Source of the DNA: Gottfriedia sp049568075
Lineage (GTDB): Bacteria; Bacillota; Bacilli; Bacillales; Bacillaceae_G
Reading direction: 5' to 3' (one strand)
DNA length: 64,000 nt
NCBI GenBank assembly: GCA_049568075.1
Contig: CP144911.1
Both the position numbers and the translations under genes were made by a program. Below are positions 43,053 to 50,945 of the stretch, one piece after another (position 1 is the first letter of the stretch; each line of letters opens with the position of its first letter). The notes beneath the pieces are model-generated. The model saw nothing but the letters and a program-made list of their open reading frames with translations, made no database searches and had not been told where the DNA came from.

Positions 43053-44417
43053 CTAGCTTCCTGAAATAATTGAATTCTTCTCTAGATTACCGCCATTTTT
43101 CTTATTCGGCCCGTACCGTTTTTCCCAGTAAAAGTAAACAGGTAGTCCGGTAACGATAACAATGAATGCAGCTACCATCCCTTGCCATGGAGCCCAAGTA
43201 AACGTACCCCAAGCAAGCCAAGAAGCTCCAATAATTGCTAAAATCGTCGTTAGTCTCCACATTGGCATCCTGTAAATCGGGTTATAGTCCTCTCTCTTAC
43301 GGCATTTATAAACCGCTACAAAATCCAAAATATTAATCACTAATTGAATTAATGTGAAATAGCCTAGTAAAGTCGTTAAATTAGTTGCAAAAACTAGAAT
43401 ACATGCATAGGTAACTTGAACAATAATTGAAAAACTTGGTGTTTCATACTTTGGATGGACACGACCAAAACGTTGGAAAAACAGCCCGTCCTTCGCCATC
43501 GCGTATTCTAACCTAGGTTGAAACATGATACAGGAACTTAGTGATCCTAAAATAACTATAATTGCAGTAATCGCAACAAACGAAGAAGCAATATGAGATA
43601 GTCCTGGTATATACTTAACCGCATCAGAAACAGCTGCGCTAGAACCTATCAATTTACTAAAAGGCATTAATCCAATTACGCAGACTGCTAGCAAAGTATA
43701 TAAGATTAATACAATAAAGACAGAGCTAATTAGAGCACGCGGTAGCGTTTTTCCAGGATTTTTAAATTCACCTGCCATAAAACAAATAGCGGCCATACCT
43801 GTGTATGCCCAGGTTGTTGCAGAGACACCACCGATTAGACTCGTTTTTACAACTTCTCCATGAGGCGTATAGGAGAAGTTCCCCGGGTGCATATACATTA
43901 AACCTAGAACAATAACAATAATGAACGGAATGATTTTCACGGCGGTAATAATTACTTGAAAAAGCCCGCCCTCTTTTACACTACGATAATGAATTGAAGT
44001 TATGATTAAAATGATCGCAACCCCTAACAACTTACCAGCAACTCCTGAGAAGAATGGGAAAAAGCTTGCCAAGTATGAAACTACTGCTAGAGCCATAATC
44101 GAAATAGATGGTGGATCAAGTGCCCAGAATGTTGCCCATCCATATAAAAAGGCTAAAGGTCTCCAGCCTGCTTTATTCAAATAAACGTAACCGCTTCCAT
44201 TTTCAGGGTAAGCAGTTGATAATTCCGCAAGAACCATTACTTGCGGAATAGCGATAATACCGCCAATAATCCAAGCTAAAATAGAAATAGAAGGGGTTCC
44301 CGCTGCTTTTGCTACATCACCAGACGAGACAAAGATACCTGATCCTACAGTCGTACCAACTGCAATTGCTAATGCCGACCAAAATCCAAGCTTTCGTGTA
44401 AGCGTAATATTACTCAT
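43053..44417 (-). CDS. frlA: Fructoselysine permease, APC family
   Basis: 454 residues with 12 membrane helices. The N-terminus LTRKLGFWSALAIAVGTTVGSGIFVSSGDVAKAAGTP carries the APC substrate-binding GSGIF motif and resembles E. coli FrlA closely. Other shared stretches are AELSTAYPENG, RPLAFLYGWATFW, GEFKNPGKTLPRALI and LGSLSSCIMFQPRLEYAMAKDGLFF. It imports fructoselysine, probably with protons. GGAGGAG precedes the ATG. It lies 23 bp after frlC and before the internal frlB promoter. B. subtilis uses an ABC transporter (FrlONM) for this job instead, so this operon is of a different type. Confidence 0.88.
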   Translation of the reverse strand: MSNITLTRKLGFWSALAIAVGTTVGSGIFVSSGDVAKAAGTPSISILAWIIGGIIAIPQVMVLAELSTAYPENGSGYVYLNKAGWRPLAFLYGWATFWALDPPSISIMALAVVSYLASFFPFFSGVAGKLLGVAIILIITSIHYRSVKEGGLFQVIITAVKIIPFIIVIVLGLMYMHPGNFSYTPHGEVVKTSLIGGVSATTWAYTGMAAICFMAGEFKNPGKTLPRALISSVFIVLILYTLLAVCVIGLMPFSKLIGSSAAVSDAVKYIPGLSHIASSFVAITAIIVILGSLSSCIMFQPRLEYAMAKDGLFFQRFGRVHPKYETPSFSIIVQVTYACILVFATNLTTLLGYFTLIQLVINILDFVAVYKCRKREDYNPIYRMPMWRLTTILAIIGASWLAWGTFTWAPWQGMVAAFIVIVTGLPVYFYWEKRYGPNKKNGGNLEKNSIISGS

Positions 44418-44440
44418 AAAGGCTCCTCCAAATTTTTAGA

Positions 44441-45262
44441 TTATACAATTCCTAATTCATTTAGTTTTACTAAGGATTTTTTAACAGCATCTAGTGGATT
44501 TTGATAGTAAGTTGACCCCATAATTTCAAGAGTGCATGCCCCATCGTATTGGTGCTTTTGAATGCTTTTTACATATTCTCTCCATTGTAAATGACCATCA
44601 TCTAAAGCAAGATGAGAATCTGTCTTGCGATCACCATCTATTAAATGGAAATGACATAACTCAGGAAGCAATAAAAAATAATCATCCGGTGTTTCACCAG
44701 CCAGGTTCATTGCAACAGTATCAATCATCCCTTTTAAATAAGGGGACTTTATTTCGTCAATCATTCTCTTTAATTCCCACGTATTAATAATTAAATTAGA
44801 TTCGAATTTTGTTAACGGTTCGAGTGCAAGAGTGATACCCTCCTGCTCTGCCACCTTTGTAATTTGATATATTGATTCACTTGCATATTTCCACGATTCT
44901 TCTTTTGTTAGGGAGAAGTCACCGATCCCTGAAGTAATTACCATCTTATCCGTCTCCAATTCCACAGCAGAGTGAATATTTTCAATAAAATAATCAATAC
45001 TCGTTTTTCGCCAATTCAGATCTGAAGCAGCAAGATTGTAAGGATAAATGCATTGTTCTGGCGTATAGCAGACTATTTCCATACTTCTAGCTTTAATTTC
45101 TTTCTTTATCTCTCTCAAATTGCAAAGCAAATTTCTATACACATAGAGATGTGGTTCACCAGCCCATAATTCAATGCTACTGATGCCTAATCGGTCCATA
45201 CAATCCAAAAAATATTGGATCGGAAAATGCTTGAATGTAATATTCATCCCTGCTATTTTCAT
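44441..45262 (-). CDS. frlC: Fructoselysine 3-epimerase
   Basis: 273 residues, AP endonuclease family 2 / xylose isomerase-like TIM barrel. The metal and substrate residues are in place: SIELWAGEPH, CYTPEQCIYPYN, LALEPLTKFESNLI (metal-binding Glu), GMIDTVAMN, CHFHLIDGDRKTDSHLALDDGHLQW (metal-binding His) and CTLEIMGSTYY. In E. coli FrlC interconverts fructoselysine and its C3 epimer psicoselysine. AAAGGAGG precedes the ATG. First gene of the operon, with a promoter and operator-like motif upstream. Confidence 0.85.
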   Translation of the reverse strand: MKIAGMNITFKHFPIQYFLDCMDRLGISSIELWAGEPHLYVYRNLLCNLREIKKEIKARSMEIVCYTPEQCIYPYNLAASDLNWRKTSIDYFIENIHSAVELETDKMVITSGIGDFSLTKEESWKYASESIYQITKVAEQEGITLALEPLTKFESNLIINTWELKRMIDEIKSPYLKGMIDTVAMNLAGETPDDYFLLLPELCHFHLIDGDRKTDSHLALDDGHLQWREYVKSIQKHQYDGACTLEIMGSTYYQNPLDAVKKSLVKLNELGIV

Positions 45263-45292
45263 TGATTACCTCCTTTCACTTAAAGTCATTTC

Positions 45293-45337
45293 ATTTGTTA
45301 TGCTTTGTATTATAATCAAGAATAACATAAAATACAA
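45293..45337 (-). promoter_or_regulatory. Main frl promoter and operator-like motif
   Basis: On the minus strand: -35 TTGTAT (45332-45337), 17-bp spacer, -10 TATAAT (45309-45314). The plus-strand motif at 45293-45316 (ATTTGTTATG, then CTTTGTATTATAAT) is shared with the frlB promoter. Confidence 0.65.
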
Positions 45338-45435
45338 TAAATTTTTAAAATTTTTAATATTCATTTTAAAGTCTTACAAATTCTAGTACCGTAACCAACT
45401 GATTTATAAATGTCATACAATTTTTAAACACAAAA

Positions 45436-45462
45436 AAGGCCTCTACATCACGTAGAAGCCTT
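45436..45462. terminator. Second terminator downstream of the tRNA cluster
   Basis: 11-bp stem with one mismatch (45436-45446 with 45452-45462) with Ts on both sides. Acts as backup for the tRNA cluster reading on the minus strand. Confidence 0.65.
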
Positions 45463-45551
45463 ATTTCTTTTTATATAATTTGATGCACAATATTTTAAAA
45501 TTGTATTCTACTATCAAGATAGCACATCTAACACTTTAAAATTCAATAAAA

Positions 45552-45582
45552 AAGATGTTACCGAAAACATCAGTAACATCTT
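45552..45582 (-). terminator. Terminator of the tRNA cluster
   Basis: Perfect 10-bp stem AAGATGTTAC/GTAACATCTT with seven Ts on the minus strand, 87 bp after tRNA-Leu. Confidence 0.8.
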
Positions 45583-45668
45583 ACAATTTTATCTAATATG
45601 GAGTAAAAAGGAGTACGGCCTTTAATTCCAAAAAATAATTAATTTTTGAAAACCCTTGAAAACACTGA

Positions 45669-45751
<83 letters not shown>

Positions 45752-45764
45752 GAATAAACAAAAG

Positions 45765-45837
45765 TGAGCCATGAAGGATTCGAACCTTCGACCCTCTGAT
45801 TAAAAGTCAGATGCTCTACCTACTGAGCTAATGGCTC
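45765..45837 (-). tRNA. tRNA-Lys (TTT)
   Basis: Acceptor GAGCCAT/ATGGCTC, anticodon loop CTTTTAA, T-loop GGTTCGAATCC. CCA is not encoded. Confidence 0.94.
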
Positions 45838-45959
45838 GTAATAATTAAAAGTAATTATAACTAAATACAATATATCTTTAAACCAACTTACTGTCTACAC
45901 GATCGCATCTAAGATAAAAGCAATCCCCTTACCTTAAACATATTAATAAAAAACTAAAA

Positions 45960-46034
45960 TGGCTGGGCTACCTGGATTCGAACCAGGGCATGACGGAATC
46001 AAAATCCGTTGCCTTACCGCTTGGCTATAGCCCA
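45960..46034 (-). tRNA. tRNA-Gln (TTG), copy 1
   Basis: Acceptor TGGGCTA/TAGCCCA, anticodon loop TTTTGAT with anticodon TTG, encoded CCA. Identical to the gene 340 bp away at 46300. Confidence 0.95.
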
Positions 46035-46062
46035 ATGATATTACATCATGAATCAACTTCTC

Positions 46063-46158
46063 CGAGTAACCTTCATGAACCCGCACCGCAGGATTTTTTT
46101 TATGTTGTTTTGCTTCTACTTCTAGAATTAACTCCTCAAGATAAAAAACAATCCGACA
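46063..46158. repeat. tRNA-Gln-associated repeat, copy 1 of 5
   Basis: Unit of about 96 bp starting CGAGTAACCTTCATGAACCC and containing ACCGCAGGATTTTTTTTATG and ACTCCTCAAGATAAAAAACA. Most diverged copy. Confidence 0.8.
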
Positions 46159-46186
46159 ACTTCGAAATTCATCTTTATCTAGAGTG

Positions 46187-46281
46187 CGAGTATGCTACAT
46201 GAACCTACACCGCAGGATTTTTTTTATGTTGTATTGTTAATACCTCTCGAATTACTCCTCAAGATAAAAAACAATCCGACA
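46187..46281. repeat. tRNA-Gln-associated repeat, copy 2 of 5
   Basis: Same unit, 124 bp from copy 1, ending shortly before tRNA-Gln copy 2. Confidence 0.8.
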
Positions 46282-46299
46282 TCCTTACAAAAAAACAAA

Positions 46300-46374
46300 T
46301 GGCTGGGCTACCTGGATTCGAACCAGGGCATGACGGAATCAAAATCCGTTGCCTTACCGCTTGGCTATAGCCCA
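46300..46374 (-). tRNA. tRNA-Gln (TTG), copy 2
   Basis: Sequence identical to copy 1. The duplication includes about 28 bp of flank and the adjoining repeat units. Confidence 0.95.
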
Positions 46375-46401
46375 ATGAACTAGCTGCATGATCTACTTCC
46401 C

Positions 46402-46740
46402 CGAGTATGCTACATGAACCTACACCGCAGGATTTTTTTTATGTTGAAATGTTTTAACCTCTCGAATTTACTCCTCAAGATAAAAACAATCCGACATTTC
46501 AATATACTTCTTTGCTAAGTACGAGTAACCTACATGAACCTACACCGCAGGATTTTTTTTATGTTGAAATGTTTTAACCTCTCGAATTTACTCCTCAAGA
46601 TAAAAACAATCCGACATTTCAATATACTTCTTTACTAAGTACGAGTAACCTTCATGAACCTACACCGCAGGATTTTTTTTATATTGAAATGTTTTAACCT
46701 CTCGAATTTACTCCTCAAGATAAAAACAATCCGACATTTC
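46402..46740. repeat. tRNA-Gln-associated repeat, copies 3-5 in tandem
   Basis: Three units starting at 46402, 46522 and 46642, exactly 120 bp apart and differing at only a few bases. Within each, the GGATT near the start and AATCC near the end can pair (with flanking A/T runs) around a loop of about 45 nt. Confidence 0.85.
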
Positions 46741-46913
46741 AAAATATTTATTATAAAATAGAAATTAACTCTATAACCCTAACAATAGAATCTGTAGAAG
46801 CTTATTGTTCAACTTTGGATCTAACTCTCAAAATAGAAAGGCTAACTCCAAAAACCCACTCTTACTATTTTTCTCCAAATAAAGAAAAAAATACTACAAT
46901 TTGTAGTAAATAA
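46741..46913. other. Spacer between the repeat array and tRNA-Asp
   Basis: 170 bp, AT-rich, with no repeat unit and no tRNA. Presumably transcribed as part of the tRNA cluster. Confidence 0.4.
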
Positions 46914-46989
46914 TGGCGGTCCCGACCGGGATCGAACCGGCGATCTCCTGCGTGACAGGCAGGCATGTTAACCGCTACACCACGGGACC
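46914..46989 (-). tRNA. tRNA-Asp (GTC), second gene
   Basis: Identical to the tRNA-Asp at 31815, with encoded CCA. Confidence 0.96.
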
Positions 46990-47001
46990 ATATGTAATTA
47001 A

Positions 47002-47077
47002 TGGTGGAGGATGACGGGCTCGAACCGCCGACCCCCTGCTTGTAAGGCAGGTGCTCTCCCAGCTGAGCTAATCCTCC
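47002..47077 (-). tRNA. tRNA-Val (TAC)
   Basis: Acceptor GGAGGAT/ATCCTCC, anticodon stem-loop CCTGC CTTACAA GCAGG, encoded CCA. Confidence 0.95.
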
Positions 47078-47087
47078 AGGATAAAAA

Positions 47088-47162
47088 TGGTGACCCGTAC
47101 GGGACTCGAACCCGTGTTACCGCCGTGAAAGGGCGGTGTCTTAACCGCTTGACCAACGGGCC
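47088..47162 (-). tRNA. tRNA-Glu (TTC)
   Basis: Acceptor GGCCCGT/ACGGGTC, anticodon stem-loop CCGCC CTTTCAC GGCGG, encoded CCA. Confidence 0.95.
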
Positions 47163-47169
47163 TTATATA

Positions 47170-47260
47170 TGGCAGAGAAGAAGGGATTCGAACCCTCGCA
47201 CCGCGTAAACGATCTACACCCTTAGCAGGGGCGCCCCTTGAGCCACTTGGGTACTTCTCT
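47170..47260 (-). tRNA. tRNA-Ser (GCT)
   Basis: Class II tRNA, 91 nt; acceptor AGAGAAG/CTTCTCT, anticodon loop CTGCTAA, long variable arm, encoded CCA. Confidence 0.93.
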
Positions 47261-47267
47261 ATAATAA

Positions 47268-47342
47268 TGGCTCCGCAGGTAGGGTTCGAACCTACGACCA
47301 CTCGGTTAACAGCCGAGTGCTCTACCACTGAGCTACTGCGGA
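47268..47342 (-). tRNA. tRNA-Asn (GTT)
   Basis: Acceptor TCCGCAG/CTGCGGA, anticodon stem-loop CTCGG CTGTTAA CCGAG, encoded CCA. First gene of the cluster. Confidence 0.95.
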
Positions 47343-47389
47343 AAAATACTAATCTTTTCATCAATTGCTAAAACGTGATGACAAGTATT

Positions 47390-47419
47390 AATATAAACTA
47401 AATGCCTATTAGATGTCAA
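47390..47419 (-). promoter_or_regulatory. Promoter of the tRNA cluster
   Basis: On the minus strand: -35 TTGACA (47414-47419), 18-bp spacer, -10 TATATT (47390-47395), about 50 bp upstream of tRNA-Asn. Confidence 0.75.
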
Positions 47420-47425
47420 CACTAT

Positions 47426-47878
47426 TTATAATAGTTTTAATGGACTTTTGCATGATCCACATACATAGCGGCTTATGTCCACTTTTCTTTTTCTTAAGAA
47501 AGCTTGCCCACACCCTGAACATCTATATTTATACTTATAAGAATGCGTTCTTTTTTTTATTGAGTTTAGTGGTTTACAATACCTAGGTGCACCTACCTTT
47601 TTTAATAGCTCTTTAAAATCTCTATCTTCGTGCTTATATCCTTTCTTCATAATATGAAGATGATAATGACATAGCTCGTGTAATATGATCCCCTTTAACT
47701 CTCCAATTCCGTGTTCTTCATAATAAAACTTATTTAATTCGATATTACTTGTCTTTAATAAATACCTACCACCAGTTGTCCTCAATCTAGTATTGAAAGA
47801 AGCTTGGTGGAGAAATGGTCGATCGAAATAAGTGATTGATAGTTCTTCAACTAGTTTTTGTATCTCCTCATTATCCAT
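47426..47878 (-). CDS. SprT-like zinc protein
   Basis: 150 residues. The metalloprotease-like motif HELCHYH spans 67-73, and a C-terminal zinc ribbon has Cys121/Cys124 and Cys141/Cys144. Bacterial SprT-family proteins such as B. subtilis YdcK are of this size; their substrates are not established. In B. subtilis ydcK also lies next to ydcI (tex), which matches the neighbourhood here. There is no visible terminator; transcription may run into the tRNA cluster promoter region. Confidence 0.85.
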   Translation of the reverse strand: MDNEEIQKLVEELSITYFDRPFLHQASFNTRLRTTGGRYLLKTSNIELNKFYYEEHGIGELKGIILHELCHYHLHIMKKGYKHEDRDFKELLKKVGAPRYCKPLNSIKKRTHSYKYKYRCSGCGQAFLRKRKVDISRYVCGSCKSPLKLL

Positions 47879-48119
47879 TTATGAATCGCCATCCTTTTTT
47901 CTTCTTTATTATACTGAACAACTCACAAATTCTTGGGTATGCGCATACATTAAACTTACAAATGAGAATTTCAAAAGATCTTATTAGTACGATTTATGCT
48001 AAATGGGCTGCTCTTAGTAAATCTCTCTACAACGGCGTAATTTTTACTATCAAAATGAACAATACAGTTATCCTTTTAATACAGTGTATCGGAAGGTTAC
48101 CCCTCACTCATTTATTTCA

Positions 48120-48147
48120 TCGCCCATCCTCAAAAAAAGATGGGCGA
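48120..48147 (+). promoter_or_regulatory. Hairpin in the cmpA leader
   Basis: TCGCCCATC (48120-48128) pairs with GATGGGCGA (48139-48147), ending 13 bp before the cmpA ribosome binding site. Ts follow within a few bases, so it could act as an attenuator or simply shield the leader. Confidence 0.5.
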
Positions 48148-48173
48148 AGATTTTTAAGTTGGAGGTTTTCATC

Positions 48174-48290
48174 ATGGTAATGCCTAGTTGGCTTAAAACT
48201 CAAATGCAAAAAGCATTTTATGAAAAAAACCGTTATCAAATTAAATTATTGAATCAATGTTGGTTTTATTATCAAAAAATTAAGCTTTGA
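48174..48290 (+). CDS. cmpA: Cortex morphogenetic protein CmpA
   Basis: 38 residues, MVMPSWLKTQMQKAFYEKN then RYQIKLLNQCWFYYQKIKL. B. subtilis CmpA has the same length and the same core (PxWLKxQMQKAF, YQIKLLNQCW). In sporulation CmpA works with ClpXP to degrade SpoIVA that has failed to assemble, as a coat/cortex quality check. The ATG at 48174 has GGAGG 8 bp upstream; an ATG two codons on is less well placed. It converges on and overlaps the 3' end of the tex remnant by 11 bp. In B. subtilis cmpA also sits between ydcI and ydcK. Confidence 0.93.
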   Translation: MVMPSWLKTQMQKAFYEKNRYQIKLLNQCWFYYQKIKL

Positions 48291-50047
48291 CGATTTCTTT
48301 CGATTCAATTGGTAACATAGATAAACCTACTCTTTGTTTCTTTTGGTCTACTTCAGCAATCCATACTTTTACTACCTGACCAACCGATACAACATCAAGA
48401 GGATGCTTAATAAATTTGCTACTTATTCTAGAAATATGAACAAGGCCATCATTCTTTAGCCCGATATCAACAAACGCACCAAAATCGACTACGTTTCTTA
48501 CTGTTCCTTCAAGTTCCATTCCTATTTTTAGGTCTTCAATTTGAAGAACATCTTGGCGAAGGATTGGTGCTGCTAATTCATCTCGTAAATCTCTTTCAGG
48601 TTGCATTAATGATGCTAAAATATCTTTTAGAGTAATTTCACCAATATCTAGTTGTTCTGATACTTCTTTTAAATTAATCGTTTTTAACTGTTCTTTCAAT
48701 TCATTTGAACCAATTTGGCTCGTTGAGAAATTTAATTGCTTTAATAATTTTTTTACTTGTACGTAGCTCTCCGGGTGAATACTTGTACGGTCTAAAGGCT
48801 CATCTCCTTCAAGAACACGTAAAAATCCAATACATTGCTCATATGTTTTAGCGCCTAATCTCGGTATTGTTTTAAGCTCTTTTCGGTTTGTAATTTTCCC
48901 TTTTTCATCACGGTAATTAACAATATTTTTCGCTACTGTTTTGGACAAACCTGATACGTATTGAAGTAGTGAAACTGATGCTGTATTTACATTTACACCA
49001 ACTTGGTTAACAGATGTTTCAACGACAAATGATAATGATTCATTTAAGCTCTTTTGAGATACATCGTGTTGATATAATCCTACCCCAACAGATTTCGGAT
49101 CAATTTTTACTAGTTCTGCTAACGGATCTTGTAGTCGTCTTGCAATTGATACTGCGCTCCGCTCCTCAACTTGGAAATCTGGGAACTCTTCTCTTGCTAG
49201 CTCAGATGCTGAATAAACACTTGCGCCAGCTTCATTTACGATTACATAGTAAGTATTATTTTTCATTTCTTTTAAAATTCCAGATATAAACAGCTCTGTT
49301 TCTCTCGAAGCCGTACCATTTCCAATTGCGATCATTTCTATTTTAAATTTGATAAGAATATCTTTAATTTTTGTAATTGCTTGTTCTCTTTTATTTCTTT
49401 GAACCTCTTCTTTTTCTCCTCTGAAAGGATGAGGATAAATCACATCTATTTTGAGCACTTTGCCTGTCTCATCTACTACTGCTAATTTACAACCTGTACG
49501 AAATGCCGGATCTACTCCTAGTACGATTTTCCCTTTTAATGGTGGTTGCAGTAATAATGAACGCAAGTTTTCTGAGAAAATATTAATCGCGTGTGAATCA
49601 GCTTTTTCGGATAATTCTTTACGAATCTCTCTTTCAATCGAAGGCTGAATTAATCTTTTATATGCATCTTCAACGACTTCCATTAAAATTGGTCGTACAA
49701 AAGTGTCCTTTGTAATAACCCTTTTTTCTAAATATAAAATAATCTCATCAAAAGGAGACTGAATAGCAACTTTTAAAATATCTTCTTTTTCAGCACGATT
49801 CATTGCTAGTATTCTATGAGGAACTATCCTTGAAATTGGTTCAGAGTACTCGTAATACATTTCGTATACTTTTTTCTCGTCTTTTTCGGAGTCTTTTACC
49901 GTACTGTCAATCGTTCCTTTTTTGAAGGTAACTTCACGAATCCACTTGCGATAAATTTCCTTCTTCCTTTAATTCAATTACGGTAGCTACTTGTTTTGTA
50001 GTGATCGATAAATCAGATGCAATTTTATTAATCAATTGTTGTGACAA
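48280..50047 (-). pseudogene. Tex-type RNA-binding protein gene with internal deletion and frameshift
   Basis: The intact family is about 720 residues. Here a TTG start (50047) after GGAGGCG encodes the true N-terminus (LSQQLINKIASDLSITTKQVATVIELKEEGN), and then the frame is lost near 49955. In another frame the sequence resumes at YRKWIREVTFKKGTIDSTVKDSEKDEKKVYEMYYEYSEP, which in full-length Tex lies some 150 residues further on. So about 450 bp have been deleted, leaving the two parts out of frame. The downstream part (ATG at 49860, 526 residues) still has the YqgF/RuvC-like domain (GKIVLGVDPAFRTG), the helix-hairpin-helix region (LLQYVSGLSKTVAKNIVNYRDEKG) and a C-terminal S1 domain, but no convincing ribosome binding site. 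Name in B. subtilis: ydcI. Confidence 0.82.
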
Positions 50048-50090
50048 AAATAACGCCTCCAATTTTTAGGAATTTTAAAGGACCTAAAAT

Positions 50091-50113
50091 AACCCTTTCA
50101 AGACGAAAGGGTT
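50091..50113 (-). terminator. Hairpin after ndoA
   Basis: Perfect AACCCTTTC/GAAAGGGTT with a 5-nt loop, 50 bp past the ndoA stop; modest T-rich tail on the minus strand. Confidence 0.6.
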
Positions 50114-50164
50114 ACAAAACAATTTATTATAATCTATGTAGGTAAAGCTGCTATAAAAGCAACT

Positions 50165-50515
50165 TTAAAAATCAACAAGTCCTAAACTGATTTGCAACGC
50201 TTCGTCAACCTGATCCATCATCTCATCATCAAGATGTGTTATCTTATCGGTTAATCGTTGTTTGTCAATCGTTCGAATTTGTTCTAGTAGTATAACCGAA
50301 TCACGTTCAAATCCATATTTTTTAGCATCGATTTCAACATGTGTTGGAAGCTTTGCTTTTTGGATTTGTGCTGTAATCGCAGCGACTATAACGGTAGGAC
50401 TAAAACGATTACCGATATCATTTTGTATTATGAGAACCGGACGAACTCCACCTTGTTCTGAGCCAACTACAGGGGAAAGGTCTGCAAAATATACGTCGCC
50501 ACGTTTTACTATCAA
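50165..50515 (-). CDS. ndoA: Type II toxin EndoA (MazF family mRNA interferase)
   Basis: 116 residues, the same size as B. subtilis EndoA. The start MIVKRGDVYFADLSPVVGSEQGGVRPVLIIQNDIGNRFSPTVIVAAIT is the MazF/PemK beta-barrel with the catalytic Arg and Thr. EndoA cleaves single-stranded mRNA, in B. subtilis at UACAU. It lies 4 bp after its antitoxin gene, the conserved arrangement downstream of alr in Bacillus. Confidence 0.96.
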   Translation of the reverse strand: MIVKRGDVYFADLSPVVGSEQGGVRPVLIIQNDIGNRFSPTVIVAAITAQIQKAKLPTHVEIDAKKYGFERDSVILLEQIRTIDKQRLTDKITHLDDEMMDQVDEALQISLGLVDF

Positions 50516-50519
50516 GTGA

Positions 50520-50801
50520 TTACCCCCCGCTAACTAAGCGCTCCACTTTAGAATCCGCTTCAGACTCAGCATAGAATGACTCAGAAGATATTAATAAGTT
50601 GATTTTAGCCATTTCCATGTATCCACGTCGCATTTGTTCGCGACTTTGGCGTCTTTTACGATCTTTTAAAAACATCTTAGTCGCTTGATAAATATACTCA
50701 TTTCGATTACCGTTTTCTTGCTTTACTAATCCATCTAGTTCGCTTACTACATGTTTTGGTAAACGTACTGTTATTTCAGTTGTCGCATTTAGTTCGGACA
50801 A
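50520..50801 (-). CDS. ndoAI: Antitoxin EndoAI (ribbon-helix-helix)
   Basis: 93 residues. The N-terminal ATTEITVRLPKHVVSELDGLVKQENGNRNEYIYQATKMFLKD is a ribbon-helix-helix DNA-binding domain; the C-terminal tail (ESFYAESEADSKVERLVSGG) threads into the toxin's active site. It neutralises NdoA and autoregulates. Directly follows alr. Confidence 0.94.
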   Translation of the reverse strand: MSELNATTEITVRLPKHVVSELDGLVKQENGNRNEYIYQATKMFLKDRKRRQSREQMRRGYMEMAKINLLISSESFYAESEADSKVERLVSGG

Positions 50802-50945
50802 GTTTCAGCACCTCCAGAATCAACTATTACCCATATATCTCCCTATACTACATCATACCATTATTTTCAGTGATTGGAAAGACACATATCTTCGTTTATC
50901 TTAACCAAATAACAATGTTTCATACTTTAATACATCAAATTACAA

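Noticed and set aside
46402..46740. CRISPR array at the 120-bp tandem repeats
   Set aside because: Units are about 96 bp and nearly identical throughout; there are no short repeats with unique spacers and no cas genes.
47068..47364. 98-codon minus-strand frame in the tRNA cluster
   Set aside because: It spans tRNA genes Glu, Ser and Asn and their spacers.
47836..48180. 114-codon plus-strand frame between sprT and cmpA
   Set aside because: It overlaps the start of sprT and the cmpA leader hairpin, has no ribosome binding site, and its composition is not protein-like.
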